A stretch of 64,000 nt of DNA from Corynebacterium felinum (GCF_030408755.1 NZ_CP047209.1:2356001-2420000); one strand, 5' to 3'. Positions 1-8,974 are shown, counted from the stretch's first letter. Made by a program: numbers and translations. Notes: generated by a model not told the origin, from the letters alone.

Positions 1-95
1 GCCTCCACCAAGCCCGATACGCAACGCAGCGCTTGCTCCTCCCGCAGGAGGTAAAAATGGCGCAGCACGGTGATGTTTGTGCTGCTAGTTACGGC

Positions 96-130
96 TATCC
101 CCCGCATTTTTACAGTGCGGGGGATATTTT
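96..130 (+). terminator. Rho-independent terminator of an upstream gene
   Basis: A perfect 11-bp stem (positions 96-106 and 116-126, arms TATCCCCCGCA and TGCGGGGGATA) with a 9-nt loop is followed by a T run at 127-130. The T run lies on the plus side, so it best ends a plus-strand transcript entering from outside the window. It may also serve the minus-strand protease gene that stops at 138. A second small inverted repeat (62-68 with 79-85) lies just before it. Confidence 0.75.
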
Positions 131-137
131 TAGCGGT

Positions 138-1244
138 TTAGCGCAGGCCGCTGAGCCATGCCACTAGTGCGCCGAGTCCAAGTGCGGAGAAAATGGAGCT
201 GACTGTAATGATCAGCGTGCGCCACCAGGTGGTGGGAGCTTCCGGCTGTTGTGGAGTGCGTTCTTCTGACTTGTCCGGGTCGGCCTCAGGAGTCGCTTCT
301 GGTTTTACATTGGGTTCAGCCTCAGGTTGTGGCTCAGGCTGTGCCTCAGTTTGTTCTGGGTCTTGGTTTTCCAGTGGTTTTTCTTGCGTGTTTGGCTTAA
401 CCTCTGGAATTTCAGGTGCCGGGGTATTGGGTACTTCTGTTATTTCCGGCATTTCTGGTGCCGGTGGGATAACAGGTGCATCGGTGCTCGACGGGGCATG
501 GTCTTCTGCTGTGTCTAAAGTAGGTGCTTCCTCTTTAGCCTTAGGTGGTGTTGCACCGTTGGGCACTGATTTGATGGTTTGGTTAATCCACTCCAAATGG
601 GGGTTTAGTGGTGCTAGGTGGATGAATTGGCGGTTACCAAAACCGAAGTGGGACACCACACCTGAGACTTCCCCATTAATAAACAGCGATCCGCCGGAGT
701 CGCCACGGCCAGCAACTGCATCACCAAGGTACTGCACCTCAAGGGTTTGCTTATTCCAAATGTGGCCGGAGTAATCATATTTTCCTGCGGCAATCTCGGC
801 GTACTTCAATCGGTTCATGGTGCCGTTGCCCCAGCCGTAGATTTTTCCCTTGGTCCTAAACTCCACATCGGCGGTGCGGATTTTCGGGTAGTGTGCAAGC
901 TCCATGTAGTCGGGCACATACACCAAGGCAATATCACCGTAGGGGGCGTAGACTGCTTTTTCAGCTTTATAGGTGCGAGAATCAGCATGGTCTTTAAATG
1001 GCCGGTTGAATCCGGTCATTACTGATCGGGTCGTATCGGCCACTTCCGTGCAGTGGCGTGCGGTGAGTACCCAGTGGGGGTCAATGATTGTGCCGGTGCA
1101 GGCGTCGATTTGGACTACTGCTTTGGCCCATTCCTCATTGTCGGGAACTTCTGTGCCACCGACCATGGCCTGTGCTGGGGCAAGCCCAGCGAGGGTGCAG
1201 GCTGTGGCAGTTACTAGGGTTGTGAGTACTTTTCTCACGAACAT
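138..1244 (-). CDS. Secreted, membrane-anchored trypsin-like serine protease
   Basis: This 368-residue protein is a chymotrypsin-fold (S1) serine protease exported by the Sec route. Residues 1-26 form a signal peptide ending AQA. The catalytic triad is visible as His64 in TARHC, Asp104 in GDIAL and Ser183 in GDSGG, and Cys49/Cys65 fit the usual disulfide near the active His. After residue 235 a long Pro/Glu/Thr-rich stretch leads to a single hydrophobic segment at about 343-365 with a basic tail, so the protease probably stands off the cell on a spacer and is anchored in the membrane. AAGGAG lies too close to the first ATG; the GTG at codon 3 is better spaced and may be the true start. The substrate is unknown. 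Confidence 0.85.
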   Translation of the reverse strand: MFVRKVLTTLVTATACTLAGLAPAQAMVGGTEVPDNEEWAKAVVQIDACTGTIIDPHWVLTARHCTEVADTTRSVMTGFNRPFKDHADSRTYKAEKAVYAPYGDIALVYVPDYMELAHYPKIRTADVEFRTKGKIYGWGNGTMNRLKYAEIAAGKYDYSGHIWNKQTLEVQYLGDAVAGRGDSGGSLFINGEVSGVVSHFGFGNRQFIHLAPLNPHLEWINQTIKSVPNGATPPKAKEEAPTLDTAEDHAPSSTDAPVIPPAPEMPEITEVPNTPAPEIPEVKPNTQEKPLENQDPEQTEAQPEPQPEAEPNVKPEATPEADPDKSEERTPQQPEAPTTWWRTLIITVSSIFSALGLGALVAWLSGLR

Positions 1245-1689
1245 TCTCCTTATATGTTGTTGTAGGGCTTAAAAAGTTAGCTGGTGTGATCCACACTTTT
1301 AGGCACAGGGGGTTTGGTTGGGGCTTGAATACATCACGCCTTACACATATGTACAACCTGAGTGGGATCTGATTTATTCCCTAATTTTATTGGTGGTTCG
1401 TCACAGTCCTATCATTCCAGAGGTGTTAATTGCATCTCATTCCCAATAGTCCACCGCGCACACCACAACGCGCTACTTACTCACACGCTCCTACCCTGGT
1501 GCTCATTACTTTTCCGACTGCTTGGTTGCCCACGCTGTGCTTTCGCAGTGGCCTGGGTTGTGTTGTGCTTTGGCGTGTGTTGTTGGGTGTGTGTTTCTCT
1601 TCTTGGCTTTTGCGTGGGGTAAAAGGATATGTTTAAAAAGATCCTGCTTGTTTCTTTTTTTAGCCTTTGCCAGCGAAGGAGTATCGCCT
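1245..1689. other. Intergenic region between divergent protease and permease genes
   Basis: This 445-bp stretch holds the promoters of both divergent genes. It contains an imperfect direct repeat around 1607-1672 (two copies of a GGCTTTTGCGTGG / AGCCTTTGCC-like sequence separated by an AT-rich spacer with TAAAAAGATCC). I see no convincing open reading frame or known riboswitch core in it. The plus-strand reading frame is open upstream of the permease start but has no ribosome-binding site there. Confidence 0.4.
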
Positions 1690-3618
1690 ATGGCTTCCGC
1701 CACAGTTCATCCAGTCCCGGTCCGACATCCCGTTGATCACGTTCCTCCCGCCCCAAAACTTGTAGCTTTGGGTTTGCAGCATGTGCTCGCGTTTTATGCG
1801 GGTGCGGTGATTGTGCCGCTGCTGATTGCGGGTAGTTTGAATCTTGATACTGAAACAACGATTCACCTTATTAATGCTGATCTGCTGACGTGTGGTATTG
1901 CGACGTTGATTCAGGTTGTGGGTGTGGGTCGGCATGTTGGTGTGCGTTTGCCGATTATTCAGGGTGTGACTACCACTGCGGTTGCGCCGATTATTGCGAT
2001 TGGTATGGGGGTTACTGATGGCAAGGGTGGTGTTGAATCGCTGCCGACTGTGTATGGTGCGGTGATTGTTGCTGGTTTGTTTACGTTTTTCGCTACTCCA
2101 GTTTTTGCGCGTTTCTTGAAGTTCTTCCCTCCTGTTGTCACTGGTTCGGTGTTGCTGGTGATGGGTACGTCGTTGCTGGTGGTGTCGGCGAATGATTTTA
2201 CGAATTATGCTTCCGGCACGCCGGCGTTGAAGGATCTTGGCTATGCGGGCGGCACGTTGTTGATTATTGTGTTGGCGCAGCGTTTCTTTAAGGGCTTTTT
2301 GGGCACGTTGGCTGTGTTGATGGGCTTGGTTGTGGGCACTGTGACTGCGCTTATTTTAGGCGATGCTTCTTTGGATGCTGTGGGTGAGGCGAGTGCTGTG
2401 GGTATTACGACGCCGTTTTATTTTGGTGTTCCGCAGTTTAATGTTGCTGCGATTTTCTCCATGGTTATCGTGATGATTATTACGATGGTGGAGACTACTG
2501 GCGATGTGTTTGCTACTGGCGAGATTGTGAAGAAGCGGATTCGTCGTAATGATATTAAGCGTGCTCTTCGCGCGGATGGTTTGTCCACCTTTTTAGGTGG
2601 TGTGATGAATTCTTTCCCGTATACGTGTTTTGCGCAGAACGTGGGTTTGGTGCGTATTACGAATGTGAAGTCGCGGTGGGTTGCTGCGGCTGCGGCGGGT
2701 TTCATGATTGTGTTGGGTTTGTTGCCTAAAGCTGGTGCTGTGGTGGCGTCGATTCCGCACCCGGTGTTGGGTGGTGCGTCGTTGGCGATGTTTGCCACTG
2801 TTGCGTGGGTGGGGTTGCAGACTATTGCGAAGGCTGATTTGAATGACAATCGGAATGCGGTGATTGTCACTACTGCGCTGGGGTTGGCTATGTTGGTCAC
2901 GTTTAAGCCCTCCATTGCGGATGCGTTGCCTGAGTGGTCGCGTATTTTTGTTTCTTCGGGCATGTCGATTGGTGCGCTGACTGCGATTGTGTTGAATATT
3001 GTGTTTTTCCATATTGGTCGTCAGTCTGGTTCTGATGTTGCGCGTACTGCTGCGGGTGGGGTGAGTTTGGAGCAGATTAATGCGATGGGTCGTGATGAGT
3101 TTGTGGCGACGTTACGTCCTCTGTTTAATCAGCAGACATGGCCGTTGGAGAGTGCGTGGGAGGCGCGTCCGTTTGCTGATGTCAACCAGTTGCGTGAGGC
3201 GATTCAGGTGGCGGTGCTCACGGCGTCGGATGAGCGTAAGTTTGCGTTGATTGAAGATTATCCGGATATGGCAACGCTTGTGCTTGCCGACGCCGATTCC
3301 GCCCACGCGATTTCTGCTGATCGCGGCTCGATTGGGCTTGATGAGCTTGACGACGTCGAACGCGAGCGCATCCTGGATATTTCGGCTGCGTACCGTGAGC
3401 GTTTTGGCCTGCCGTTTGTGGCGTATTTGTCTACGAATGACACGGTGGATTCTATTATTGAGTCGGGTGTGCGCCGTTTGTCGAATTCGGATCAGCAGGA
3501 AAAGCGTGTGTTGCTCACGGAGATCGTGGAGATTGCCAACGATCGTTTCGATATTCTGCTTGCTGATGCCAACCCGGTGCGTTCGGCGTGGGATCGGAAG
3601 TTTACTGAGGTGGAGTAG
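1690..3618 (+). CDS. Uracil/xanthine permease fused to an OHCU-decarboxylase-like domain
   Basis: The protein is 642 residues. The ATG at 1690 is chosen because GAAGGAG lies 9-10 bases upstream; the frame is open further upstream without such a site. Residues about 20-450 are a nucleobase:cation symporter-2 (NCS2, UraA/PbuX-like) transporter with about twelve or more hydrophobic segments. Residues about 458-640 resemble 2-oxo-4-hydroxy-4-carboxy-5-ureidoimidazoline (OHCU) decarboxylase, the last enzyme of uric acid to allantoin conversion (motifs ARPF, AAYRERFGLPF). The fusion suggests import coupled to ureide catabolism. However, the active-site His of the family's HPD/E motif is Tyr524 here (DYPDM), so the cytoplasmic domain may be inactive or regulatory. 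No other uricase-pathway gene lies nearby. Confidence 0.85.
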   Translation: MASATVHPVPVRHPVDHVPPAPKLVALGLQHVLAFYAGAVIVPLLIAGSLNLDTETTIHLINADLLTCGIATLIQVVGVGRHVGVRLPIIQGVTTTAVAPIIAIGMGVTDGKGGVESLPTVYGAVIVAGLFTFFATPVFARFLKFFPPVVTGSVLLVMGTSLLVVSANDFTNYASGTPALKDLGYAGGTLLIIVLAQRFFKGFLGTLAVLMGLVVGTVTALILGDASLDAVGEASAVGITTPFYFGVPQFNVAAIFSMVIVMIITMVETTGDVFATGEIVKKRIRRNDIKRALRADGLSTFLGGVMNSFPYTCFAQNVGLVRITNVKSRWVAAAAAGFMIVLGLLPKAGAVVASIPHPVLGGASLAMFATVAWVGLQTIAKADLNDNRNAVIVTTALGLAMLVTFKPSIADALPEWSRIFVSSGMSIGALTAIVLNIVFFHIGRQSGSDVARTAAGGVSLEQINAMGRDEFVATLRPLFNQQTWPLESAWEARPFADVNQLREAIQVAVLTASDERKFALIEDYPDMATLVLADADSAHAISADRGSIGLDELDDVERERILDISAAYRERFGLPFVAYLSTNDTVDSIIESGVRRLSNSDQQEKRVLLTEIVEIANDRFDILLADANPVRSAWDRKFTEVE

Positions 3619-3687
3619 CTTCTCCCCCACATAAAAAGAACGCGTGCTTATAAAAAGGCAGGGAAGAACACGTGTCTTCCTTGCCTT

Positions 3688-4998
3688 TTACCATTGGTGG
3701 GCATGCAGGTGCTGGTGGATTATGTGTGCTAGTTCAATGAGTTGGGTTTCGTGGTGTTCTTTTCCTGCGATGTGGATGGAGACCGGCAGCTTGTCTTGGG
3801 TGTCGATGCCGACGGGAACTGCGATCGCTGGGTGGCCTGTGACATTGAATAATGAGGTGTAGGCGGCATAGGGCGCGGCGGCGTATTGGGCGGTGAGGGC
3901 GTTTTTCTTGGTCAAGATTCCGGCGGGTGCGGGGCGTGCCCCAATGGTGGGTGTGATGATGACGTCAACGGTGGTGAAAATATCGTTGAGTACACGTTGG
4001 TAGTGTTTCCCACGCTTTTTCGCCCAGGTGATTCCGCGCTGCCCGATGATCGTGCCGATGCGGCCTAGGTGCTGGGTGCGTCTTTCGAGTTTTTCAGGCT
4101 GGTTGAATCGGCTGAATTCGTCGCTGATCCCGCCGAAGTATTGGGGCAAGAAGGCGTCTGCTGGGGTGGGAAGTTGAATGTCTGTCACGGCCCCTAGTAG
4201 TTGGGCTGCGGTTTGTGCTGCCCGTACGTGACTGTCCGGTGGGGTGATTCCTGGAAGCCCGCTTGCGGTTGAAAGACCAACCACGAGGTTTTCTGTGTGT
4301 CCGGTGCGCATGGTGGTGGCGTCGTCGGCAAGCACTGCGAGGATGAGCGCAAGGTCGCGCGCGCTGCGGGCAAGCGGACCTGTCACCCCCAGATCGTGCC
4401 ACAGGTGCGGGTGCGGGTCGCAGCTAATGCGCCCACGCTGCGGTTTAATCCCGAACAGCCCGCAGCAGGCGGCGGGGATTCGGATCGACCCGCCCCCATC
4501 CCCGCCGATCGCAACCGGCACCATGCCTGCCGCGACCGCTGCGGCCGTCCCGCCCGACGAACCGCCGGGCGAAAACTGCAGGTTGAGCGGGTTGCGGGTA
4601 ATCCCGGAATGTTCCGATTCGGTAAACGGCCACGCCCCGCATTCCGGCATGCGGGTGGTGCCGATAATGATCGCCCCCGCCGCGCGCAACCGTGCAACCA
4701 GCGCACTGTCGGTCGCACATGGGTCAGTGTTTGCCCGCGTGCCGTAGCTGGTGGGGATGCCTGCGATATCATTTTCCGCTTTGATCGCGATCGGCACACC
4801 GTGAAGTCGCCCGCGCATGTCAGCGGGCATGGCGTCGAGCTCACGTGCCCGCGCAATGGCGGCGTCGGCGAAGACGCGCTCGAATGCGCGCAGTGTGGGG
4901 TCGAGTTGCTGGATTTTCTCAAGACAGTAACGCACGCCTGCTTCGGCGTTGTCTGTGCCTGCCCACGCGGTGGCGTCCATAGTGGAAAAAGATGTCAT
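3688..4998 (-). CDS. Amidase-signature family hydrolase
   Basis: The 436-residue protein belongs to the amidase signature family (relatives of GatA and acylamidases), cytosolic serine hydrolases that cleave amide bonds. The Ser-cisSer-Lys triad is visible: Lys73 in PIAIKAEN, Ser147 in GGSSGG and Ser171 in GGGSIRIPA. The frame is open to 5256, but that extension runs through repetitive non-coding DNA, so the ATG at 4998 is used; no good ribosome-binding site precedes it, and a leaderless transcript is possible. It converges with the permease gene. The substrate cannot be told from the sequence; it is not GatA, since no gatC or gatB is present. Confidence 0.85.
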   Translation of the reverse strand: MTSFSTMDATAWAGTDNAEAGVRYCLEKIQQLDPTLRAFERVFADAAIARARELDAMPADMRGRLHGVPIAIKAENDIAGIPTSYGTRANTDPCATDSALVARLRAAGAIIIGTTRMPECGAWPFTESEHSGITRNPLNLQFSPGGSSGGTAAAVAAGMVPVAIGGDGGGSIRIPAACCGLFGIKPQRGRISCDPHPHLWHDLGVTGPLARSARDLALILAVLADDATTMRTGHTENLVVGLSTASGLPGITPPDSHVRAAQTAAQLLGAVTDIQLPTPADAFLPQYFGGISDEFSRFNQPEKLERRTQHLGRIGTIIGQRGITWAKKRGKHYQRVLNDIFTTVDVIITPTIGARPAPAGILTKKNALTAQYAAAPYAAYTSLFNVTGHPAIAVPVGIDTQDKLPVSIHIAGKEHHETQLIELAHIIHQHLHAHQW

Positions 4999-5101
4999 TG
5001 TGTCAATGTAGCAAGCCCAAGGCGCACCTGACCCCACTTTCAGCCCAACCAGCCCGCGCCTACTTGTGCGCACGCAGCATTCCCCCACCCTAAGCGCGCT
5101 A

Positions 5102-5380
5102 CTCGACTTTTCCACCTCCCACCCACACACCAGCACCCCGTTAACGCACAAAGGTCGAGCTGGCTTCACCCGCGCGTATCGACGCCCTCTCACCCCATCC
5201 GCACTACTCGACTTTTCCGCCTCCCGCACTCCCAAAACGCGACCTTCAACGGGCAAAGGTCGAGTGTGCGCCTGTTCTCGCCCGCGCGTATCAACGCCCC
5301 AACATCACCTCAATCGACGTTGCTCGACTTTTCTTCCGCCCACACGCCTGAAATCACCCCTTCTGTGCGTAAAGGTCGAG
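5102..5380. repeat. Three tandem repeats, each an interrupted CTCGAC inverted repeat
   Basis: Each unit starts with CTCGACTTTT (5102, 5207, 5323) and ends with AAAGGTCGAG (5150-5159, 5255-5264, 5371-5380). The two ends are near-perfect inverse complements about 40 bases apart. Units recur at 105 and 116 bp. Units 1 and 2 also share CCCGCGCGTATC downstream. Both strands translate into repetitive, low-complexity peptides, so I treat this as non-coding. Each unit could form a hairpin. Confidence 0.75.
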
Positions 5381-5750
5381 TTAGCAATAAGCCAGCGAAG
5401 CACAAGTATCGGATCTATCAAGCCATTTAAGCTTTATCGGAAGTATCGACACAGCGTGGCATCCTTCCCAGTTATCGACGCTCTTCTCGAATCGCACTCA
5501 TTCTTCAGCTCAGAAAGAACGTGACAGTGCCGCGTTGGAACAATCCTGCATAAAATCGCGGAATACAACAACCCATACAAGCGCGGGTTATCAAGTTTCT
5601 ACCACACCGTGTCGCACACCGCCCTGGGCCACAAAAAACCTCAGTACCTCACCTCGGGATTTTTCATGGGGTGGGGGAAAGCATTGTGGTTTGGTTGCGA
5701 TACTGCTCATAAAAACTGGGGTTCAACCCTGATGCGCTGCCCCTACGATG
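5381..5750. other. Spacer with degenerate sequence
   Basis: No gene is supported here. Short open frames exist on the plus strand but have no ribosome-binding site and no recognisable product. A piece resembling an IS1380-family element end lies at 5657-5675. The stretch looks like accumulated remnants between the repeat array and the toxin-antitoxin pair. Confidence 0.4.
5657..5675. repeat. Solitary end resembling the IS1380-family element at 36.4 kb
   Basis: GGATTTTTCATGGGGTGGG at 5657-5675 matches the terminal inverted repeat of the IS1380-family element in this window (left end AGATTTTTCATGGGGTGGG at 36427). No transposase sequence is adjacent, so it is a remnant or a chance match. Confidence 0.5.
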
Positions 5751-6032
5751 CTATTTTTCACTTAAAGGTATGATGTCGCGGCGATGCCCCACGTCAACAA
5801 CATTGACAATCACACCAGCTTCATGGAATGAGGCAACCACCCGATAGTCCCCCACTCGCCATCTCCACAAGCCAGATTTGTCTCCGATTAGGCCTTTACC
5901 CCGAACTCGGGGATCTTCTCATGCTGCAACCTCGCGGAGAAACTTACTTATCTGCTTTTGGACGGGCTTGTCCAACTTTCGAAACGATTTGGCAGCACGT
6001 GGAGTGAAATTAATCGACCAAACCACACTCAT
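5751..6032 (-). pseudogene. RelE/ParE-type toxin with an in-frame stop
   Basis: Read on the minus strand from ATG at 6032, this frame has 94 codons and resembles a RelE/ParE-superfamily toxin, typically a small mRNA interferase or gyrase inhibitor. The N-terminal half has KSFRKLDKPVQKQI and the C-terminal half has WRWRVGDYRVVASF and VGHRRDIIPL. Codon 38 (5919-5921) is TGA, and the family-like sequence continues in the same frame after it, so a single nonsense change has inactivated an otherwise complete gene. It overlaps the antitoxin gene by 23 bases, as expected for such an operon. Both halves are below the usual size for gene calling and are easily missed. Confidence 0.8.
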
Positions 6033-6246
6033 CCTCTAGATCTTCAAGAGAAATTGTCTCCAGCTCACCTTTACGAGCCGCCTCTGCTTCTGTCTCAAGT
6101 TCATAAATATACTCAAGCTGGTCCAGGTAAGCGTCCAAAGCTTTTCGAAGATAAAAAGCCCCAGACCTACCAGTCTTCAATGCAAGTGCATCAAGACGCT
6201 CCTTCTGCCGCGCATCCACACGCAAGCTAATCACCGCACCACTCAT
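6010..6246 (-). CDS. Ribbon-helix-helix antitoxin (RelB/CopG type)
   Basis: The 78-residue acidic protein looks like the antitoxin of a type II toxin-antitoxin pair. Residues 1-40 fit a ribbon-helix-helix DNA-binding domain (ISLRVDARQKERLDALA, then GRSGAFYLRKALDAYL). The acidic C-terminal part (about 45-78) would wrap the toxin. The toxin gene overlaps its 3' end but is broken by a stop codon. The start codon sits inside a 16-bp perfect palindrome, the likely autoregulatory operator, and no ribosome-binding site is visible, so the transcript may be leaderless. The antitoxin remains intact although its partner is not. Confidence 0.85.
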   Translation of the reverse strand: MSGAVISLRVDARQKERLDALALKTGRSGAFYLRKALDAYLDQLEYIYELETEAEAARKGELETISLEDLEDECGLVD

Positions 6247-6261
6247 GTAAACATGTTTACA
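6246..6261 (-). promoter_or_regulatory. Palindromic operator of the antitoxin gene
   Basis: TGTAAACATGTTTACA is a perfect 16-bp palindrome that abuts the antitoxin ATG (6246). Ribbon-helix-helix antitoxins usually repress their own promoter by binding such sites. The role is inferred from position and symmetry. Confidence 0.65.
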
Positions 6262-6612
6262 ACATGGGTATCAGTTTGTCTAGCCCATACAACAGGGCGA
6301 AATATTCCCAGAAGAGCTTCGCACTAGTGGTTGCCACACAGTGCTGAACCCAACCGATGATCGATTCCCCCTACGCCACTTGGGATTTTCCTTGTGCATA
6401 CCGCCATACCCCCAACGCCCATTACGTTGTTGAGTAGTTCTTCATTGAGAGCCGAATGTTCATAGCGCGTCCCCTTTGTGGACGGATTATGTCAATCGCA
6501 GTTGCAGCGATACTCCTTCTGGATGGGATCTATCGACACACCAATACCGCCAGAAATCTCCAGACTACTCAACAACAATTCAAAACCTGACTAAAATGTC
6601 ACAAGTCGGGAA
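6262..6612. other. Spacer with a duplicated 75-bp segment
   Basis: No gene is supported. Positions 6418-6492 are about 90% identical to 56389-56462 at the edge of the accessory island, suggesting that both derive from one lost mobile element. The rest shows nothing I recognise. Confidence 0.4.
6418..6492. repeat. 75-bp direct repeat, copy 1
   Basis: The shared text begins CCCATTACGTTGTTG and includes TTCATTGAGAGCCGAA and CATAGCGCGTCCCCT. The second copy is in the same orientation at 56389-56462, with a few substitutions and one single-base gap. Confidence 0.8.
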
Positions 6613-6659
6613 TAAAAAGGTGGTTGAGTGCTTCTTTTTCATTCGAAGCACTCAACCAC
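6612..6659 (-). terminator. Rho-independent terminator of the surface-protein gene
   Basis: A perfect 15-bp stem (6620-6634 and 6645-6659, arm GTGGTTGAGTGCTTC) with a 10-nt loop is followed on the minus strand by a T run. It lies just after the stop codon at 6666, which supports that stop as the real end of the gene. Confidence 0.9.
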
Positions 6660-6665
6660 TAGACC

Positions 6666-8847
6666 TTAAATACTTGAGCAAATCTCGTAGAGAGCATTCT
6701 CAACACTTGCCCCAATCCGGAAACCATTAACGTAATCATTTGGTTCTCGCCCATAAAAACCAATCAAGTTACCGTTTTTCGCAGTAACCACGTAGAACCT
6801 TCCGTTACCGCTCCGCTCCTTCCGCACACGATCTGCTCCAAAACGCTCACTAAGATCCTTCATCTGATGCACGTTTGGTAAAATCGTAACACCATCAATG
6901 CTGATGGATTGTGAGGAGTTCCACACTACAAAAGTAGCAACCCTGCCGTTCTTCACTACAACATGTGTAAGGATGCGCAGAACTCTTGTAAAGCGAACAA
7001 GCATTAGCTCCCGCCCCTGGATCGAACCGCTCAAAAGTCAGTATTCCTTTCACCTTCTGCTCCGGATCACCTAGCCGAATAGACATAAATCCATCCTGTG
7101 TAAACGTCACATGCGAAGGCTCAGGATCATCCTTGTATTTGATTGGGATTGTCAGGCGTGTTGTTGTTAATCCCGCTAGTGCATCTGCTGTCAATTGTGC
7201 GCCGAAACCTGTTGCGATGCGTAGAGCATTTAGAAAAAAGACTTTGGATTTTAACGCTTTTTCCGCTGCTTCGGATTGTAGACGGCTGATTGCATTTTCC
7301 TTCATTGAATCTGCCATAACAGACGCTATTTCACCAGCGCATTTGGTAGAGCTGTAACCTATCTGCTCTAGGCTATACTTCTCGCCGAGATCAACCCCAC
7401 AACGAGCACCAACAATCAACGCTACTAACTTCGGATCCAGATCGAGATATTCCTTAATAAGCTCATTCATAGCAACAAAAGCTACTTGTTCCCCAAAACT
7501 AGGGTGAGTAGTACTAATCGAAAGTGAGCCAGCAGATCGTACATCCTCTTCGCTAAAATACAGAGTCTGCGTTCCACCAGGTGCTGTCAGCCCACCGGAA
7601 TCAGTAGTGAAAATATTTAGCGGCTCGACGGGAAACTCAAGAAAGAGTTTTTTCGCAACCGTCCATGTCGATAGACCGGTATCGAAATCAACTGGTTTCA
7701 CGTTCGAATGCACATGAATCGGGAATGAACGGCTATTCACAACCTTAATTTGCAACAAACCATCACTGCCCCCAGCGCAATACTTCACCGGTGCATGCCT
7801 ATTCACTTCAAAATATGATGGCTGAGCACTGACCCACGCAGGGATTTTCCCGTCACATTCAGGAGCAGCAGCTTGCATACCTGACGTCAGTTGAAAACCG
7901 TGGCTGACAATCTCAGCACCTGTTCCCAGATGGCTCATGAACTCTTTCGTCGCTCCAATAGGGTCCCGCCACACAGCTTGAGTGCCTTCACCGAGGATTT
8001 CTATGGGTGTTGATATCGCTTGAAGAACCTTCTCAGAACCTGGCGGAAAACGTAGCCACGGCACAATACGTGTGAGGTGATCGATCTTCGCGACGATTGT
8101 TTTCCTATCAGAACTTAACGTGGAATCGATAGGAATCCACATGTTATCCTGCTCATCCCAATACAAGAATCCATAAACAGCACCTTCGGGAATTGCCCGG
8201 GAGAAAGTATGGGTAATAGTAATACCCTGTGCAGCAACCTCAGGGCTTGCGGTGTAATCCACCGGCATCGCAGTGACCGAACCAGCCGCCCACTGAGCCA
8301 AAGCGGCAAATGCTTCTTGATCTTCTTTCTCAAAAGTCACACTCGCAGTTACCTTTGCCTGTGGATCAGAAAGTTGAATACTGCGGTTAGGGAACTTCAG
8401 GCCACCAGTGCCTTCAACCTTCTTGGTACCATTCGGGCCATCGCTAAAAGCATCGTATTTAATAGGAGTCGATGAGCCTGAAGCGCCGCCACGAACAAAG
8501 CCCACAATCGCGGCTACGATCGCGGCCAGCACAGCCATAATGCCAATGCCCACAATCCACGGGATTTTCACCGGCCCAAGGTCAATCACATTATCTTTCA
8601 ACAGACTACCGAAATCAGCAGTATAGAAAGGGGAAAAGCCAGCATCTGATACGTCTTCCCCGCGCTCTTCAGCCTGCTCTTGCACAGCCACGGTGGCTGT
8701 ATTGTCAGAAAAAACAATGGGAATAGGTGGCGGATCAACCGCAACCGCTACATGTTGGCTGCTCATACCAAAAATAGCAACAACGCTCACGACTGAAATA
8801 AACAAGGCTCGAAGCCGATACAGTAATTTCCTCATACACCACATCAT
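6666..8847 (-). pseudogene. Large exported protein gene of unknown function, apparently frameshifted
   Basis: Two overlapping minus-strand frames appear to be one gene. The first (8847 to 6895, 650 residues) starts with a signal peptide-like segment (about 5-36), then a second hydrophobic segment (about 92-117), then a long region without a domain I recognise. The second frame (7034 to 6666) continues with well-formed sequence (SIDGVTILPNVHQ, FYVVTAKNGNLIGFYG) and stops just before a strong terminator. The first frame ends in a Cys-rich tail (YTCCSEERQGCYFC) typical of out-of-frame reading. The shift lies between 6895 and 7034 and reads like one extra base. The intact product would be about 720 residues, likely membrane-anchored. 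A sequencing error is possible. Alternative start: ATG at 8835. Confidence 0.6.
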
Positions 8848-8974
8848 AAAGTGGCAACTGTTCTACCACAGCAGAAATGGTGCCATGAACTTCACCACTT
8901 TCAAGGCACAGCTCCGACCATCAATTCAACCGCCACCAGCACTAACACTGCGATCAGTCACGGCGTCGATAAGC

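Noticed and set aside
1..10. GCCTCCACCA at the window edge could be the 3' end of a tRNA
   Set aside because: It ends in ACCA as a tRNA would, but the rest lies outside the window and nothing else can be tested.
5066..5524. 152-codon plus-strand frame through the CTCGAC repeats
   Set aside because: It is a by-product of the tandem units; peptide content is repetitive and no ribosome-binding site is present.
5919..5921. TGA in the toxin gene as a selenocysteine codon
   Set aside because: No selenocysteine insertion hairpin follows and the family has no such residue; a nonsense mutation is simpler.
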